The notes: a model not told the origin generated them from the sequence alone. Shown: positions 1 through 6,078, counted from the stretch's first letter. The stretch is DNA of 8,379 bases from Ruminococcaceae bacterium UBA2806 (GCA_002351795.1 DEHG01000015.1:1-8379); one strand, 5' to 3'. Program-made: numbers and translations.

Positions 1-401
1 CATTTTTCAATTCCGAAAAATGAAGCTGTTTCCGCCGACCGCCTTTTTATGTCGTCATTATTATATCCCAGGCTTTCAGCGACAAATACAAGTTCATGCC
101 ATACCTTATCCGTCACAGTTTGGTTATCAGGCGTCTGCATGACAAAGCCTATCTTTTCCGCCTGCTTCCTGTCGGAAAGATCATTTATATCTTTGCCGCA
201 GTAAATGATACTGCCGCTTTTTATGCCATGAGGACTTATCATCGGTTTTAGCTGCCGGAGAAGGGTGCTTTTTCCGCTGCCGGAAAATCCGCATACTGTA
301 ACAAATTCTCCTCTGTTTACGGAAAATGAAATACTGTCAAGTGTTTTTTTGTCACTGCCTGGATAAGTAAAGCTCAGATCCCTGACTGCAAATATTTCCA
401 T
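1..401 (-). CDS. ecfA: ECF transporter ATPase (EcfA/CbiO-like), 3' end cut by window edge
   Basis: The first 133 residues of an ABC ATPase are present; the rest lies beyond the left edge. Seen: a Walker A motif GFSGSGKST at residues 38-46, and a Q-loop region at about 88-112 containing MQTPDNQTVTDKVWHEL. This NPDNQ-V-D-VWHEL-type stretch is characteristic of energy-coupling factor ATPases rather than ordinary importers. Signature motif, Walker B and H-loop are off-window, so intactness cannot be judged, nor whether it is a single or a tandem-domain ATPase. The ATG at 399-401 has a strong ribosome binding site (AAGGAGGATGCTGAATG). The start lies inside the end of ecfT, a 28-base overlap that suggests translational coupling. 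By family, the protein is cytoplasmic and powers vitamin import by pairing with EcfT coupling helices. As the last visible gene of the B12-riboswitch operon, it is inferred to energise cobalamin or corrinoid uptake. Confidence 0.93.
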   Translation of the reverse strand, partial: MEIFAVRDLSFTYPGSDKKTLDSISFSVNRGEFVTVCGFSGSGKSTLLRQLKPMISPHGIKSGSIIYCGKDINDLSDRKQAEKIGFVMQTPDNQTVTDKVWHELVFVAESLGYNNDDIKRRSAETASFFGIEK

Positions 402-1246
402 TCAGCATCCTCCTTCCACTTTAATATCACCGGCATCATGCAAAGCATACCAAAGGCAATGAAACTGAAACAGCCTGCAAAACTGCTTGCTTCAACGGTT
501 ATCATAGGATAATAACTGAAATATAACTGTCCTGAATAGTATGAATATACAATAATAATGTCAGCAGCTGCAAATAGCATTATCATTATGATATCTTTTC
601 TTCTGATATGATACAGACTGTAGGATGTACGCTTTCCCGACGCATAACCTCTGCTGTGCATGGAATCTGCTGTATCAACGGAGTTTTCAAGCGCCCACTG
701 TATGGTCGAGGACAGATTTTTTATAATACCTTTTATCCTTTTGTTTTTTACTCCGAAACATTTCCGGGCATCCCTTACTTCTTTGTAATGAGTTGAAAGC
801 TTTTCCGTAAAAGCTAAAACCATCGAAATAAGCAGCGCAAGCTTTGGAGCTGCTCTTCCGAAAAGATATATCAACTTATCGGATGTCAGAACCCTGTTGA
901 TACAGTAAAACCAATTCACGGCAGATGAAAGCAGCAAAGCGGCAGCGCAGCCGAATATCACTGATTCCATTGTAAGCGGATTACCGTCGGGAAGATATGT
1001 TATTACCGTTATCCCGCCGTGACTGATAAGCGGATTGATAAGTATTATCATCAGGGATGTCACAAGATTAAATCTGAGGGAGCGCACCACATCCCCGACT
1101 CCTCCGCTGACAAGAATAAATAATAATCCTGATAAAAAAGATATTACTAAAAATACAGGGTGCATGATAAGCATTGTTACAGTCAGACATGAAGCGAAAA
1201 ATATAAACAATACTATCGGATGAAGGTTTTCCATACCGTTTTTCAT
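374..1246 (-). CDS. ecfT: ECF transporter transmembrane component EcfT (CbiQ family)
   Basis: This is a 290-residue integral membrane protein with hydrophobic segments at roughly 9-47, 60-78, 95-112, 133-148, 217-236 and 245-275. Between them lies a charged cytoplasmic region (about 150-215) that corresponds to the EcfT coupling domain. It carries two short motifs like the Ala-Arg-Gly signatures that contact the ATPases: DAR (159-161) and SRGY (198-201). By family, EcfT is the scaffold joining a substrate-binding S component to two ATPases. The ATG at 1244-1246 follows GAGGTGAT with suitable spacing and lies only 3 bases after the upstream DUF4430 gene. The downstream ATPase start is embedded in its 3' end. 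All of this fits one B12-controlled transcript. The transported substrate is not readable from EcfT itself. Sequence divergence suggests a dedicated (group I-like) rather than shared module, but that is inference. Confidence 0.9.
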   Translation of the reverse strand: MKNGMENLHPIVLFIFFASCLTVTMLIMHPVFLVISFLSGLLFILVSGGVGDVVRSLRFNLVTSLMIILINPLISHGGITVITYLPDGNPLTMESVIFGCAAALLLSSAVNWFYCINRVLTSDKLIYLFGRAAPKLALLISMVLAFTEKLSTHYKEVRDARKCFGVKNKRIKGIIKNLSSTIQWALENSVDTADSMHSRGYASGKRTSYSLYHIRRKDIIMIMLFAAADIIIVYSYYSGQLYFSYYPMITVEASSFAGCFSFIAFGMLCMMPVILKWKEDAEWKYLQSGI

Positions 1247-1249
1247 AGA

Positions 1250-2137
1250 TCAATCACCTCTGTATATATTCCCGATATCTGCGCCAAGATCACAGGAATA
1301 CAAAAAGGCTATCTCATCGCCGTCATGCAGCTTCTGTTCTGAACAGCCTATATTGGGAAATTCACCGTTTACACGATACATCCACCCCGAAACAGGTCCG
1401 CAGTCAAATTCATAAAGATTGCCTATCCCTTTTATATATGCGCCGCCTGTAAGCGGAACAGAGCTGAAATCAAGGTGTATGCCGTTTTTACTGCATTCTC
1501 TTTTTAATACATCAAAAACTGATTCTCCTTCATCAAAGCCAACATCTGCAATTGGAAAGATGATCCCATTTTCGGGAAGCACCGAGCGTTTTGTTTTATC
1601 AAGCTTATCATTATTCAGCGCTGTTTCGCAGCTTATTATCAGAGTGCAGCTTTGAGCGTATTCTTTTTCTGTCGTTTTCTCTTCATGGGACGAAATAATT
1701 GAAGGAGCAGGGGAGGGGAGAGACTCATCCTGAGAGTACTGCTGTTCAGGCTCAGGCTGCGGATCATACATAGTTGTTTCAATAACACTGGTCTGTATCT
1801 GACTGTTTGTTTTTTCTGGTTCAGATACTGCCGGAGTCTCTGTTTCTTTCTTTATCTCTGATGAAACGATAATGCTTTTTTCCTTTTTGACAGAGGACTG
1901 AATAATACTTTCTTTTGATGAATAACTATCCGAAGCTGCTGATATTTTACTGCCTTCTTCTTTTTCAGTGTTATGAGAAGAAATAAAAACACTTGATTCA
2001 TGTACAGCAGATGAAGCATCATTGTTATGAATAATATTCTGACTTTCCTGACTGCCGGATAAAAAAGCCGCAGTCAGAACTATTATTATCACTGCCCCGA
2101 AAATGAGCAGCTTTAAATTCTTTTTAACAAAATCCAT
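1250..2137 (-). CDS. Membrane-anchored DUF4430 (transcobalamin C-terminal-like) protein with long stalk
   Basis: This is a 295-residue protein. Residues 7-27 form an N-terminal hydrophobic anchor after a KKNLK charged start; no lipobox Cys follows, so an uncleaved signal anchor or a signal peptide is possible. Residues 28-158 are a low-complexity Ser/Glu/Lys/Pro-rich linker, likely a stalk through the cell wall. Residues 160-287 are a textbook DUF4430 domain: EGESVFDVLKREC, GGAYIKGIGNLYEFDCGP, SGWMYRVNGEFPN and HDGDEIAFLYSCDLG. Four Cys (170, 246, 265, 282) are conserved-looking. DUF4430 is related to the beta domain of intrinsic factor/transcobalamin, and in Firmicutes it commonly sits beside ECF transporter genes. 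Role inferred: extracytoplasmic corrinoid binding or delivery to the ECF transporter encoded just downstream. The ATG at 2135-2137 has only a modest ribosome binding site (AAAGGTAA). It lies 56 bases after the toroid gene, with a hairpin in between. Confidence 0.9.
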   Translation of the reverse strand: MDFVKKNLKLLIFGAVIIIVLTAAFLSGSQESQNIIHNNDASSAVHESSVFISSHNTEKEEGSKISAASDSYSSKESIIQSSVKKEKSIIVSSEIKKETETPAVSEPEKTNSQIQTSVIETTMYDPQPEPEQQYSQDESLPSPAPSIISSHEEKTTEKEYAQSCTLIISCETALNNDKLDKTKRSVLPENGIIFPIADVGFDEGESVFDVLKRECSKNGIHLDFSSVPLTGGAYIKGIGNLYEFDCGPVSGWMYRVNGEFPNIGCSEQKLHDGDEIAFLYSCDLGADIGNIYRGD

Positions 2138-2162
2138 TTTATTACCTTTCAGATACAGAAAA

Positions 2163-2184
2163 GCTGTCCCGGAATAAGGACAGC
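2163..2184 (-). terminator. Intercistronic stem-loop, possibly a weak or partial terminator
   Basis: In the 56-base gap between the 650-residue protein gene and the DUF4430 gene, GCTGTCC (2178-2184 read on minus) pairs perfectly with GGACAGC (2163-2169), leaving an 8-base loop. On the minus strand the stem is followed by TTTTCTG. The short, interrupted U-run argues for partial termination or 3'-end protection of the upstream message rather than a full stop. The downstream genes have no obvious promoter of their own. Confidence 0.55.
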
Positions 2185-2193
2185 CCCTGTATA

Positions 2194-4146
2194 TTACTTT
2201 GAGATTTTACGTTTATAAAGGAAAAGAATTACAAGTCCCGAAGCCGACAAAACTGTTATTATTATAATCAGAACTGACAAACTGTCGTCAGAGGTCTGCA
2301 CTGCTTCTATGTTTGAGGAATCAGATGATGTTGTCACGGACGGTGCCGATGCGGATGATTTTGTACCGCTTTGCAGGGCAGAGCTTTCTGCTTTGCCTGA
2401 ATTTTCCTGAGTTTGTTTGCCGAATGCGTCTGACATATCATAAAGTGAAGTCTTTCCGCTTTTGAATCTGTCATATGCGCAAAGTGCAAGAAACGCTTCT
2501 GATGTAGAATACTTATTTACAGCGTCATCTGCTGTATGAGAAAAATCTCCGTCTTTATAGAATAGAGTCAGCGCGTCAATTGCGCTGCCGTCTTTGACAA
2601 ACCTTTTGTCATTGGCAGGATCAATACCCAATATCGAAAGTGCAGAAATGACCTCAGCGGTAGTATCGCAGTTTTCGGCGCCGTCAAAGCCGCAGAACGC
2701 ACCGTCAGCCTTCTGCACCCCGGACAGCAGAGATACAGCCTTTTCAACAGCAGTTTTTATTTTTTCATTAGTTTTGCTGTAGGGAGCAATGGCTTTAAGC
2801 GCCATAGCCGTCATATCACAGTCGTAATTCTCACCGAAAAATGCCCATCCGCCGTCTTCAAGCTGACCGTCAAGAATATCATTAATGAGAACATCCCTGG
2901 TCTTATTATCGTCCTTGTAATACGGCTTTGAATCAAGAGCTATAAGAGCATAAATTGTACCGTTAAGACCTGTCTTTTTATCAAATTCTGTATCTGTCAG
3001 TTTCTTTACAAGGTCATTGCCCTCAAAATTCTCTGCGTCAATACCCATTGACGAAAGAACTATAGTATATTTTGCAAAATCAGTCGGGCGGTCAAGCGGA
3101 TTTTCTGAAATAAATTTCTTTAATTCATCAAGATATGCTTTTTTGTCATTATCGCTCATTTTACCAAGCTTTGACAAAGCCATATTTTCCCATTCAAAGC
3201 CGACTTTATTATGATCTGCCAAGGAGATCTTATCAGTGACCGCTTTCAGCATCTCATCAGCAGAAGGCTTAGTGGTTTCCGGCTTACTGATCTCGGATTT
3301 CTCAATAACTGAGGGTTCAGCACTGATCTGTGAAACATCCGGTACAGAAGGCTCAATGCTTTCCTGAACGGAAGGAACAGTTACATTTATGGTATACACT
3401 GTTTCTGTAACTCCTTCAGGCATCCAACCGTGCCAGCTTGCATGACCCACGCCGATTATAACACTGTCTCCATCATTGATATCAATATATTCTGAAGTCT
3501 TGTAATCATTTTTTTCATCAGGAGTGTAGCTGTTTTTATAAACTTTAAAACGATAATTCTTATTTTCCGCAGTCGGTATGACTCTGATCTGTTCTGCACC
3601 CTCTGGAAGCTCGATATCATAACTTGTTTCATCAGTTAATTCAATACTATGATAGGTGTTATCACAATAATAATTCAGCGCAGAAAGCTTTGTACTTGTA
3701 TTATTAAAATCTGCTCCGATATCAACGCCCCAGTTCATTGAATATGCAAAGTGCAGTTCATCCCCGTTTTCAAGAGAACCGTCTTCAGCCTTGAATGAAG
3801 AAATACCGTTATTGCCGAACCAGTCGTCATAGCCGAACATCCATCCGCCCATGCCTTCAGCACTCAGTCCGCCGATCTCCGTTACATAACCGCTTTCTGC
3901 GCCGGTCTGAGTCAGACCCTTTGCACTTACAAGCTCACTGAAAAGTCCTGCTGCTGTAGAGTTGTCTTTCAGCTCGACCCATTCATCAATAAGATCACCT
4001 GTCCAGGGCGCAGAATCGTTTGTGTTATTTGAAACAACAATTCTGACCTTTGGTATCTCACCTTCTGCTGCTGCGGATAATGTCAGGGCAGAGCCTGACA
4101 ATACTGCGGCAAGTACACATGAAATAATTTTTTCTTTTGTTCCCAT
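2194..4146 (-). CDS. Secreted, membrane-anchored DUF4430 + alpha/alpha-toroid protein (bacterial intrinsic factor/transcobalamin-like)
   Basis: This is a 650-residue surface protein. Seen in order: a signal peptide (1-27, ending AAAEG); a DUF4430-like domain (about 32-147) with GGWMFGYDDWFGNNG and NGDELHFAYSMNWGVDIG; a beta-rich domain (about 155-257) ending VTETVYTINVTV; a Pro/Ser/Glu linker (258-297); an alpha/alpha toroid (about 298-565); a Ser-rich stalk (575-622); and a C-terminal membrane helix (623-644) with KRKISK tail. There is no LPXTG motif. The toroid shows prenyltransferase/terpene cyclase-type repeats: QLEDGGW plus CDMTAMAL (428-450), QKADGAF plus CDTTAEV (478-499), and a third (YSTSEAFLAL). 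Animal cobalamin carriers combine the same two fold types, toroid then beta domain; here the order is reversed. Its position second in a B12-riboswitch operon supports corrinoid binding at the cell surface (inference). The ATG at 4144-4146 follows an AGGA ribosome binding site. The classic enzymatic Asp-rich motifs of terpene cyclases are not evident, so binding is likelier than catalysis. Confidence 0.88.
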   Translation of the reverse strand: MGTKEKIISCVLAAVLSGSALTLSAAAEGEIPKVRIVVSNNTNDSAPWTGDLIDEWVELKDNSTAAGLFSELVSAKGLTQTGAESGYVTEIGGLSAEGMGGWMFGYDDWFGNNGISSFKAEDGSLENGDELHFAYSMNWGVDIGADFNNTSTKLSALNYYCDNTYHSIELTDETSYDIELPEGAEQIRVIPTAENKNYRFKVYKNSYTPDEKNDYKTSEYIDINDGDSVIIGVGHASWHGWMPEGVTETVYTINVTVPSVQESIEPSVPDVSQISAEPSVIEKSEISKPETTKPSADEMLKAVTDKISLADHNKVGFEWENMALSKLGKMSDNDKKAYLDELKKFISENPLDRPTDFAKYTIVLSSMGIDAENFEGNDLVKKLTDTEFDKKTGLNGTIYALIALDSKPYYKDDNKTRDVLINDILDGQLEDGGWAFFGENYDCDMTAMALKAIAPYSKTNEKIKTAVEKAVSLLSGVQKADGAFCGFDGAENCDTTAEVISALSILGIDPANDKRFVKDGSAIDALTLFYKDGDFSHTADDAVNKYSTSEAFLALCAYDRFKSGKTSLYDMSDAFGKQTQENSGKAESSALQSGTKSSASAPSVTTSSDSSNIEAVQTSDDSLSVLIIIITVLSASGLVILFLYKRKISK

Positions 4147-4176
4147 TTTTATTCCTGCTTTCTCAGATTTTGCAGC

Positions 4177-4437
4177 TTACAGATTTTCATTTTTTGCCGA
4201 AAGCTTTCTGCTGCGCCGGCTGCGTTTGCGTTTTATCCTGTTTTTCTCTTTTGACGATATCTCAGGCGGCTCCTTCAGACCCGCAGCTTCAAGCGCACGG
4301 GGCCACGGTCCGAGCTTTTGCTTGATAAAGCAAACCTCTTCGGGAGAAAAATCCTTTTTTTCAGGAAGCCTTCCAAGCTGTTCATATTTGTTTTTAAGTA
4401 AAACAGACGCAAAAAAAGCCTTTTCATCAGAATTCAT
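4177..4437 (-). CDS. Small basic protein with homing-endonuclease-associated (HNH_repeat-like) motif
   Basis: An 86-residue protein starting at the ATG at 4435-4437, preceded by GGGTGAT with 5-base spacing. An in-frame TTG four codons upstream overlaps that ribosome binding site and is less likely. Residues about 15-53 (KYEQLGRLPEKKDF, then IKQKLGPWPRALEAAGL) match the pattern of the homing-endonuclease-associated repeat, G-R-x-P ... I-x-x-x-x-G-x-W-x-x-A-L-x-A-A-G-L. This is a short helical module thought to contact nucleic acid. The tail (63-82) is very basic, rich in Lys/Arg, consistent with nucleic acid binding. No nuclease catalytic domain is present. It is the first gene after the cobalamin riboswitch and ends 30 bases before the toroid protein gene. 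It is therefore under B12 control, but its job in a vitamin uptake operon is unknown. Possibilities include a regulator or a bystander. Confidence 0.75.
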   Translation of the reverse strand: MNSDEKAFFASVLLKNKYEQLGRLPEKKDFSPEEVCFIKQKLGPWPRALEAAGLKEPPEISSKEKNRIKRKRSRRSRKLSAKNENL

Positions 4438-4470
4438 AAGATCACCCAAAATGAAATTATTCTTTCAGAC

Positions 4471-4544
4471 AAAAAAGCACAGCTGATCAGGCGCAAAAAG
4501 CTGACTGCGGCGAAAATCGTCACAGCAAATCTGATCGGCTGCAC
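4471..4544 (-). terminator. Riboswitch expression platform: intrinsic terminator with competing antiterminator
   Basis: On the minus strand, GUGCAGCCGAUCAG (4531-4544) pairs with CUGAUCAGCUGUGC (4477-4490) over 14 positions: 11 Watson-Crick, two G-U and one C-A mismatch. UUUUUU (4471-4476) follows directly, and the intervening loop contains a second small helix. Just after the riboswitch P1 stem, GGCUUGCA (4563-4570) can instead pair with UGCAGCC (4537-4543), part of the terminator's left arm. That gives a plausible antiterminator. Expected logic (inference): B12 bound, terminator forms, operon off. Confidence 0.82.
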
Positions 4545-4570
4545 TTCTTCTATGTCCAAGTCTGCAAGCC

Positions 4571-4689
4571 TTTTACAGCGGAGGTATTCTGACTTACGAC
4601 ACAAGTCGCTCACAGTAATGACAGTTGTCCGGGATTTTCACCCGATTCCCTATTACCTACCGGGCAGCGCCTTTCGCACCGCTGTAAAA
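4571..4689 (-). promoter_or_regulatory. Cobalamin (B12) riboswitch
   Basis: Read on the minus strand, the closing P1 helix is a perfect 11-bp pairing of TTTTACAGCGG (4679-4689) with CCGCTGTAAAA (4571-4581). Inside are the family hallmarks: GGTAATAGGGAATCGGGTG followed by AAAATCCCGGACAACTGT, then ACTGTGA, and the B12-box sequence AAGTCAGAATACCTCCG near 4579-4595. The layout and conserved core match the known adenosylcobalamin/cobalamin riboswitch class; which cobalamin form it prefers cannot be decided by eye. It sits between a strong promoter and a terminator, so it most likely controls transcription elongation into the minus-strand uptake operon. Confidence 0.95.
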
Positions 4690-4706
4690 CATTCAATTTA
4701 ATTTAT

Positions 4707-4735
4707 ACTATACCAACTTTTTTTCCTTTTGTCAA
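4707..4735 (-). promoter_or_regulatory. Housekeeping-sigma promoter of the B12 operon
   Basis: On the minus strand, TTGACA (4730-4735) and TATAGT (4707-4712) are separated by exactly 17 bases. This is a consensus -35 and a one-mismatch -10. Transcription would begin near 4700, about ten bases before the riboswitch P1 helix, giving a leader of roughly 260 bases before the first start codon. Confidence 0.9.
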
Positions 4736-4740
4736 CCCGG

Positions 4741-4880
4741 CACCGCTGTATTTATAAGCTGCAATCCGTCCCGGTCTGCATATCATACGTAAATTATATA
4801 AGTAATTTAATCTATTTGGGTATTTTGGGTATTGAAAAAATTGTAAAATCGTTGTAAAATGATAATGTATCATTGTTTTA
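4741..4880. other. Intergenic stretch between the deformylase-like gene and the B12 promoter
   Basis: No gene is supported here. It holds a tandem 9-base repeat (TTGGGTATT at 4816-4824 and 4825-4833) and two copies of TTGTAAAAT (4841-4849 and 4852-4860). An 11-base copy of the riboswitch edge (GCACCGCTGTA at 4740-4750, also at 4676-4686) lies at its left end. At 4858-4874 a weak 7-bp AT-only hairpin (AATGATA/TATCATT) is followed on the minus strand by TTTT. It could be a feeble terminator for the deformylase-like gene. Confidence 0.4.
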
Positions 4881-5294
4881 TCATATTATTTTACCCATGC
4901 AATGATCCATCTCATGCTGGATTATCTGTGCGGTAAAACCAGAAAAGCTTGCTTTATTACGCTTCATGGACATATCGATATATTCGATCTCCACACTTTC
5001 ATAGCGCATCGTTTTTCTTGTACCTTCAAGTGACAGACAGCCTTCTTCGGCTTCATAGCACTTTTCTGAATGGGATATCATTCTCGGATTCATCATTACT
5101 AACGGTACTGCGGGAGTCTGAACGATTATTATATTCTTTCTGACGCCAATCATATTCGCAGCAAGTCCTACACAGCGGGAGCTGTTTGCTCTCAGAGTAT
5201 CAATAAGATCAATCGCTGTTGGAATATCCGCTTTTCCCGCTGGTGATGACTTTAATTTTAAGAACATTACATCTTTAATTATTTTACGTTCCAT
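4881..5294 (-). CDS. def: Peptide deformylase-like metalloprotein with Gln-to-Asn change in motif 1
   Basis: A 137-residue protein, shorter than typical bacterial deformylases (about 150-190). It carries the three family motifs: GLAANMIG (43-50) at motif 1, EEGCLSLEG (83-91) with metal ligand Cys86, and QHEMDH (126-131) with metal ligands His127 and His131 and catalytic Glu128. In canonical enzymes motif 1 is GxGxAAxQ, whose Gln helps stabilise the transition state; here that position is Asn47. By family, the enzyme removes the formyl group from the N-terminal Met of new proteins in the cytoplasm. Short deformylase-like proteins of this kind are common as second copies in Clostridia, so the substrate may differ; activity is plausible but unproven. 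The ATG at 5292-5294 follows AAAGGAG with good spacing. The gene has its own strong promoter and is transcribed toward, but separately from, the B12 operon. Confidence 0.85.
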   Translation of the reverse strand: MERKIIKDVMFLKLKSSPAGKADIPTAIDLIDTLRANSSRCVGLAANMIGVRKNIIIVQTPAVPLVMMNPRMISHSEKCYEAEEGCLSLEGTRKTMRYESVEIEYIDMSMKRNKASFSGFTAQIIQHEMDHCMGKII

Positions 5295-5332
5295 TGTTTT
5301 TCTCCTTTATCATCAAAATGATCGCAGCGATA

Positions 5333-5362
5333 ATTATACTACCATTCAAATAATTATGTCAA
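5333..5362 (-). promoter_or_regulatory. Promoter of the deformylase-like gene
   Basis: On the minus strand, TTGACA (5357-5362) and TATAAT (5333-5338), both perfect consensus, are separated by 18 bases. Transcription would start near 5326, inside or next to a short palindrome ATCGC-A-GCGAT (5321-5331). The leader to the ATG is about 30 bases. Confidence 0.88.
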
Positions 5363-5420
5363 CTAATAATACTGAAAAACATCCGGAAACAATAAATTTA
5401 TAAAAGAAAGGGAAAGAAAA

Positions 5421-5624
5421 ATGGTCACGATCAAAAAAATCAAAAAACGATTCGGCGGAAATATATGCCGTCAGTGCATTAACAAAAAATACAATATACA
5501 TTTAATTCACAAAGACTGCCGCTATGATATAATCTATCCTTCACTTTGTCCAAAATGCAATGAAATGAAGAATATTGTTACAGGTTTTCAGCTAAGCGGT
5601 TATCTTAAACTGCTGTTTAAGTGA
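5421..5624 (+). CDS. Small zinc-ribbon-like protein of unknown function
   Basis: A 67-residue protein with two CXXC knuckles, CRQC (16-19) and CPKC (43-46), plus an extra Cys33. The spacing suits a single zinc ribbon. The N-terminus is strongly basic (KKIKKRF). No further domain is recognisable, and the function is unknown; nucleic acid or protein binding is possible. The start is supported by AAAGGGA about ten bases upstream. It ends 13 bases before the YunG-like gene and on the same strand, so the two are probably co-transcribed. No convincing promoter was found in the 120-base divergent gap upstream. A downstream gene with a strong ribosome binding site and the coherent CXXC pair argue that this is a real gene. 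Confidence 0.65.
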   Translation: MVTIKKIKKRFGGNICRQCINKKYNIHLIHKDCRYDIIYPSLCPKCNEMKNIVTGFQLSGYLKLLFK

Positions 5625-5637
5625 TACGGAGGAGTTT

Positions 5638-6078
5638 ATGTCAGAATATGTATTTTACGGTTGGGAAAATGCTGATATAAAGGATGACAACGGTCTTACT
5701 CTAAAGGATTATTACGATATTCTTTCAGGAATATGGTGTGCCGAAACCTGTGCGCCGAGAATGAGAGACAAATGGTCTGCGGATAATAAAACAATGGGGC
5801 AGTGTTCAATAACTGCTTTTCTTATACAGGATATATTCGGAGGGTTTGTTTACGGTATTCCACGCAGCGGGGGAAATTTCCATTGTTTCAATATAATTGA
5901 CGGTCATGTATTTGATCTTACAAGCGAACAATTCAAGGATGAAAAGCTTGACTATAATAACTGTATGATGCAACAAAGAAGCACACATTTTTCTAAAGAA
6001 GAAAAACGAATGCGTTATGAATACCTTAGATCAGAGGTAATAAAAAGAACAAAAAACAAGCATCAGGAGATGAGATAA
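5638..6078 (+). CDS. YunG-like family protein with conserved Cys/His/Asp
   Basis: A 146-residue cytoplasmic protein (no signal peptide or membrane helix). Its core resembles the YunG family known from Bacillus: KWSADNKTMGQCSITAFLIQ (45-64), DIFGG, then NFHCFNIIDG (80-89) and VFDLTSEQF (91-99). The GQC-S/V-TA-x-x-IQD-x-FGG signature is what I recognise. Cys56, His82 and Asp93 occur in the order seen in papain/transglutaminase-type active sites. That suggests, without proving, a thiol hydrolase-like fold; YunG itself has no established function that I know of. The C-terminus (118-146) is a charged helix rich in Lys/Arg/Glu. The ATG follows an excellent GGAGG ribosome binding site. The stop codon directly abuts the start of the peroxiredoxin gene, implying translational coupling and perhaps a redox or stress link. 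Confidence 0.78.
   Translation: MSEYVFYGWENADIKDDNGLTLKDYYDILSGIWCAETCAPRMRDKWSADNKTMGQCSITAFLIQDIFGGFVYGIPRSGGNFHCFNIIDGHVFDLTSEQFKDEKLDYNNCMMQQRSTHFSKEEKRMRYEYLRSEVIKRTKNKHQEMR

Noticed and set aside
2194..4146. Reading the toroid protein as a terpene cyclase or prenyltransferase enzyme
   Set aside because: It has a signal peptide, a surface stalk and a C-terminal membrane anchor, lacks an evident catalytic Asp-rich motif, and sits in a B12-controlled transport operon. The fold is shared but the enzyme role is unsupported.
4437..4449. TTG start giving a 90-residue version of the HNH_repeat-like protein
   Set aside because: The TTG lies in the ribosome binding region (GGGTGAT) of the ATG at 4437, which is the better start.
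3962..4486. A 174-residue plus-strand open frame antisense to the B12 operon
   Set aside because: Its composition (Ser/Phe-rich, no domain) is that of an antisense shadow. It overlaps the start of the toroid gene and the whole HNH_repeat-like gene, both of which have recognisable domains.
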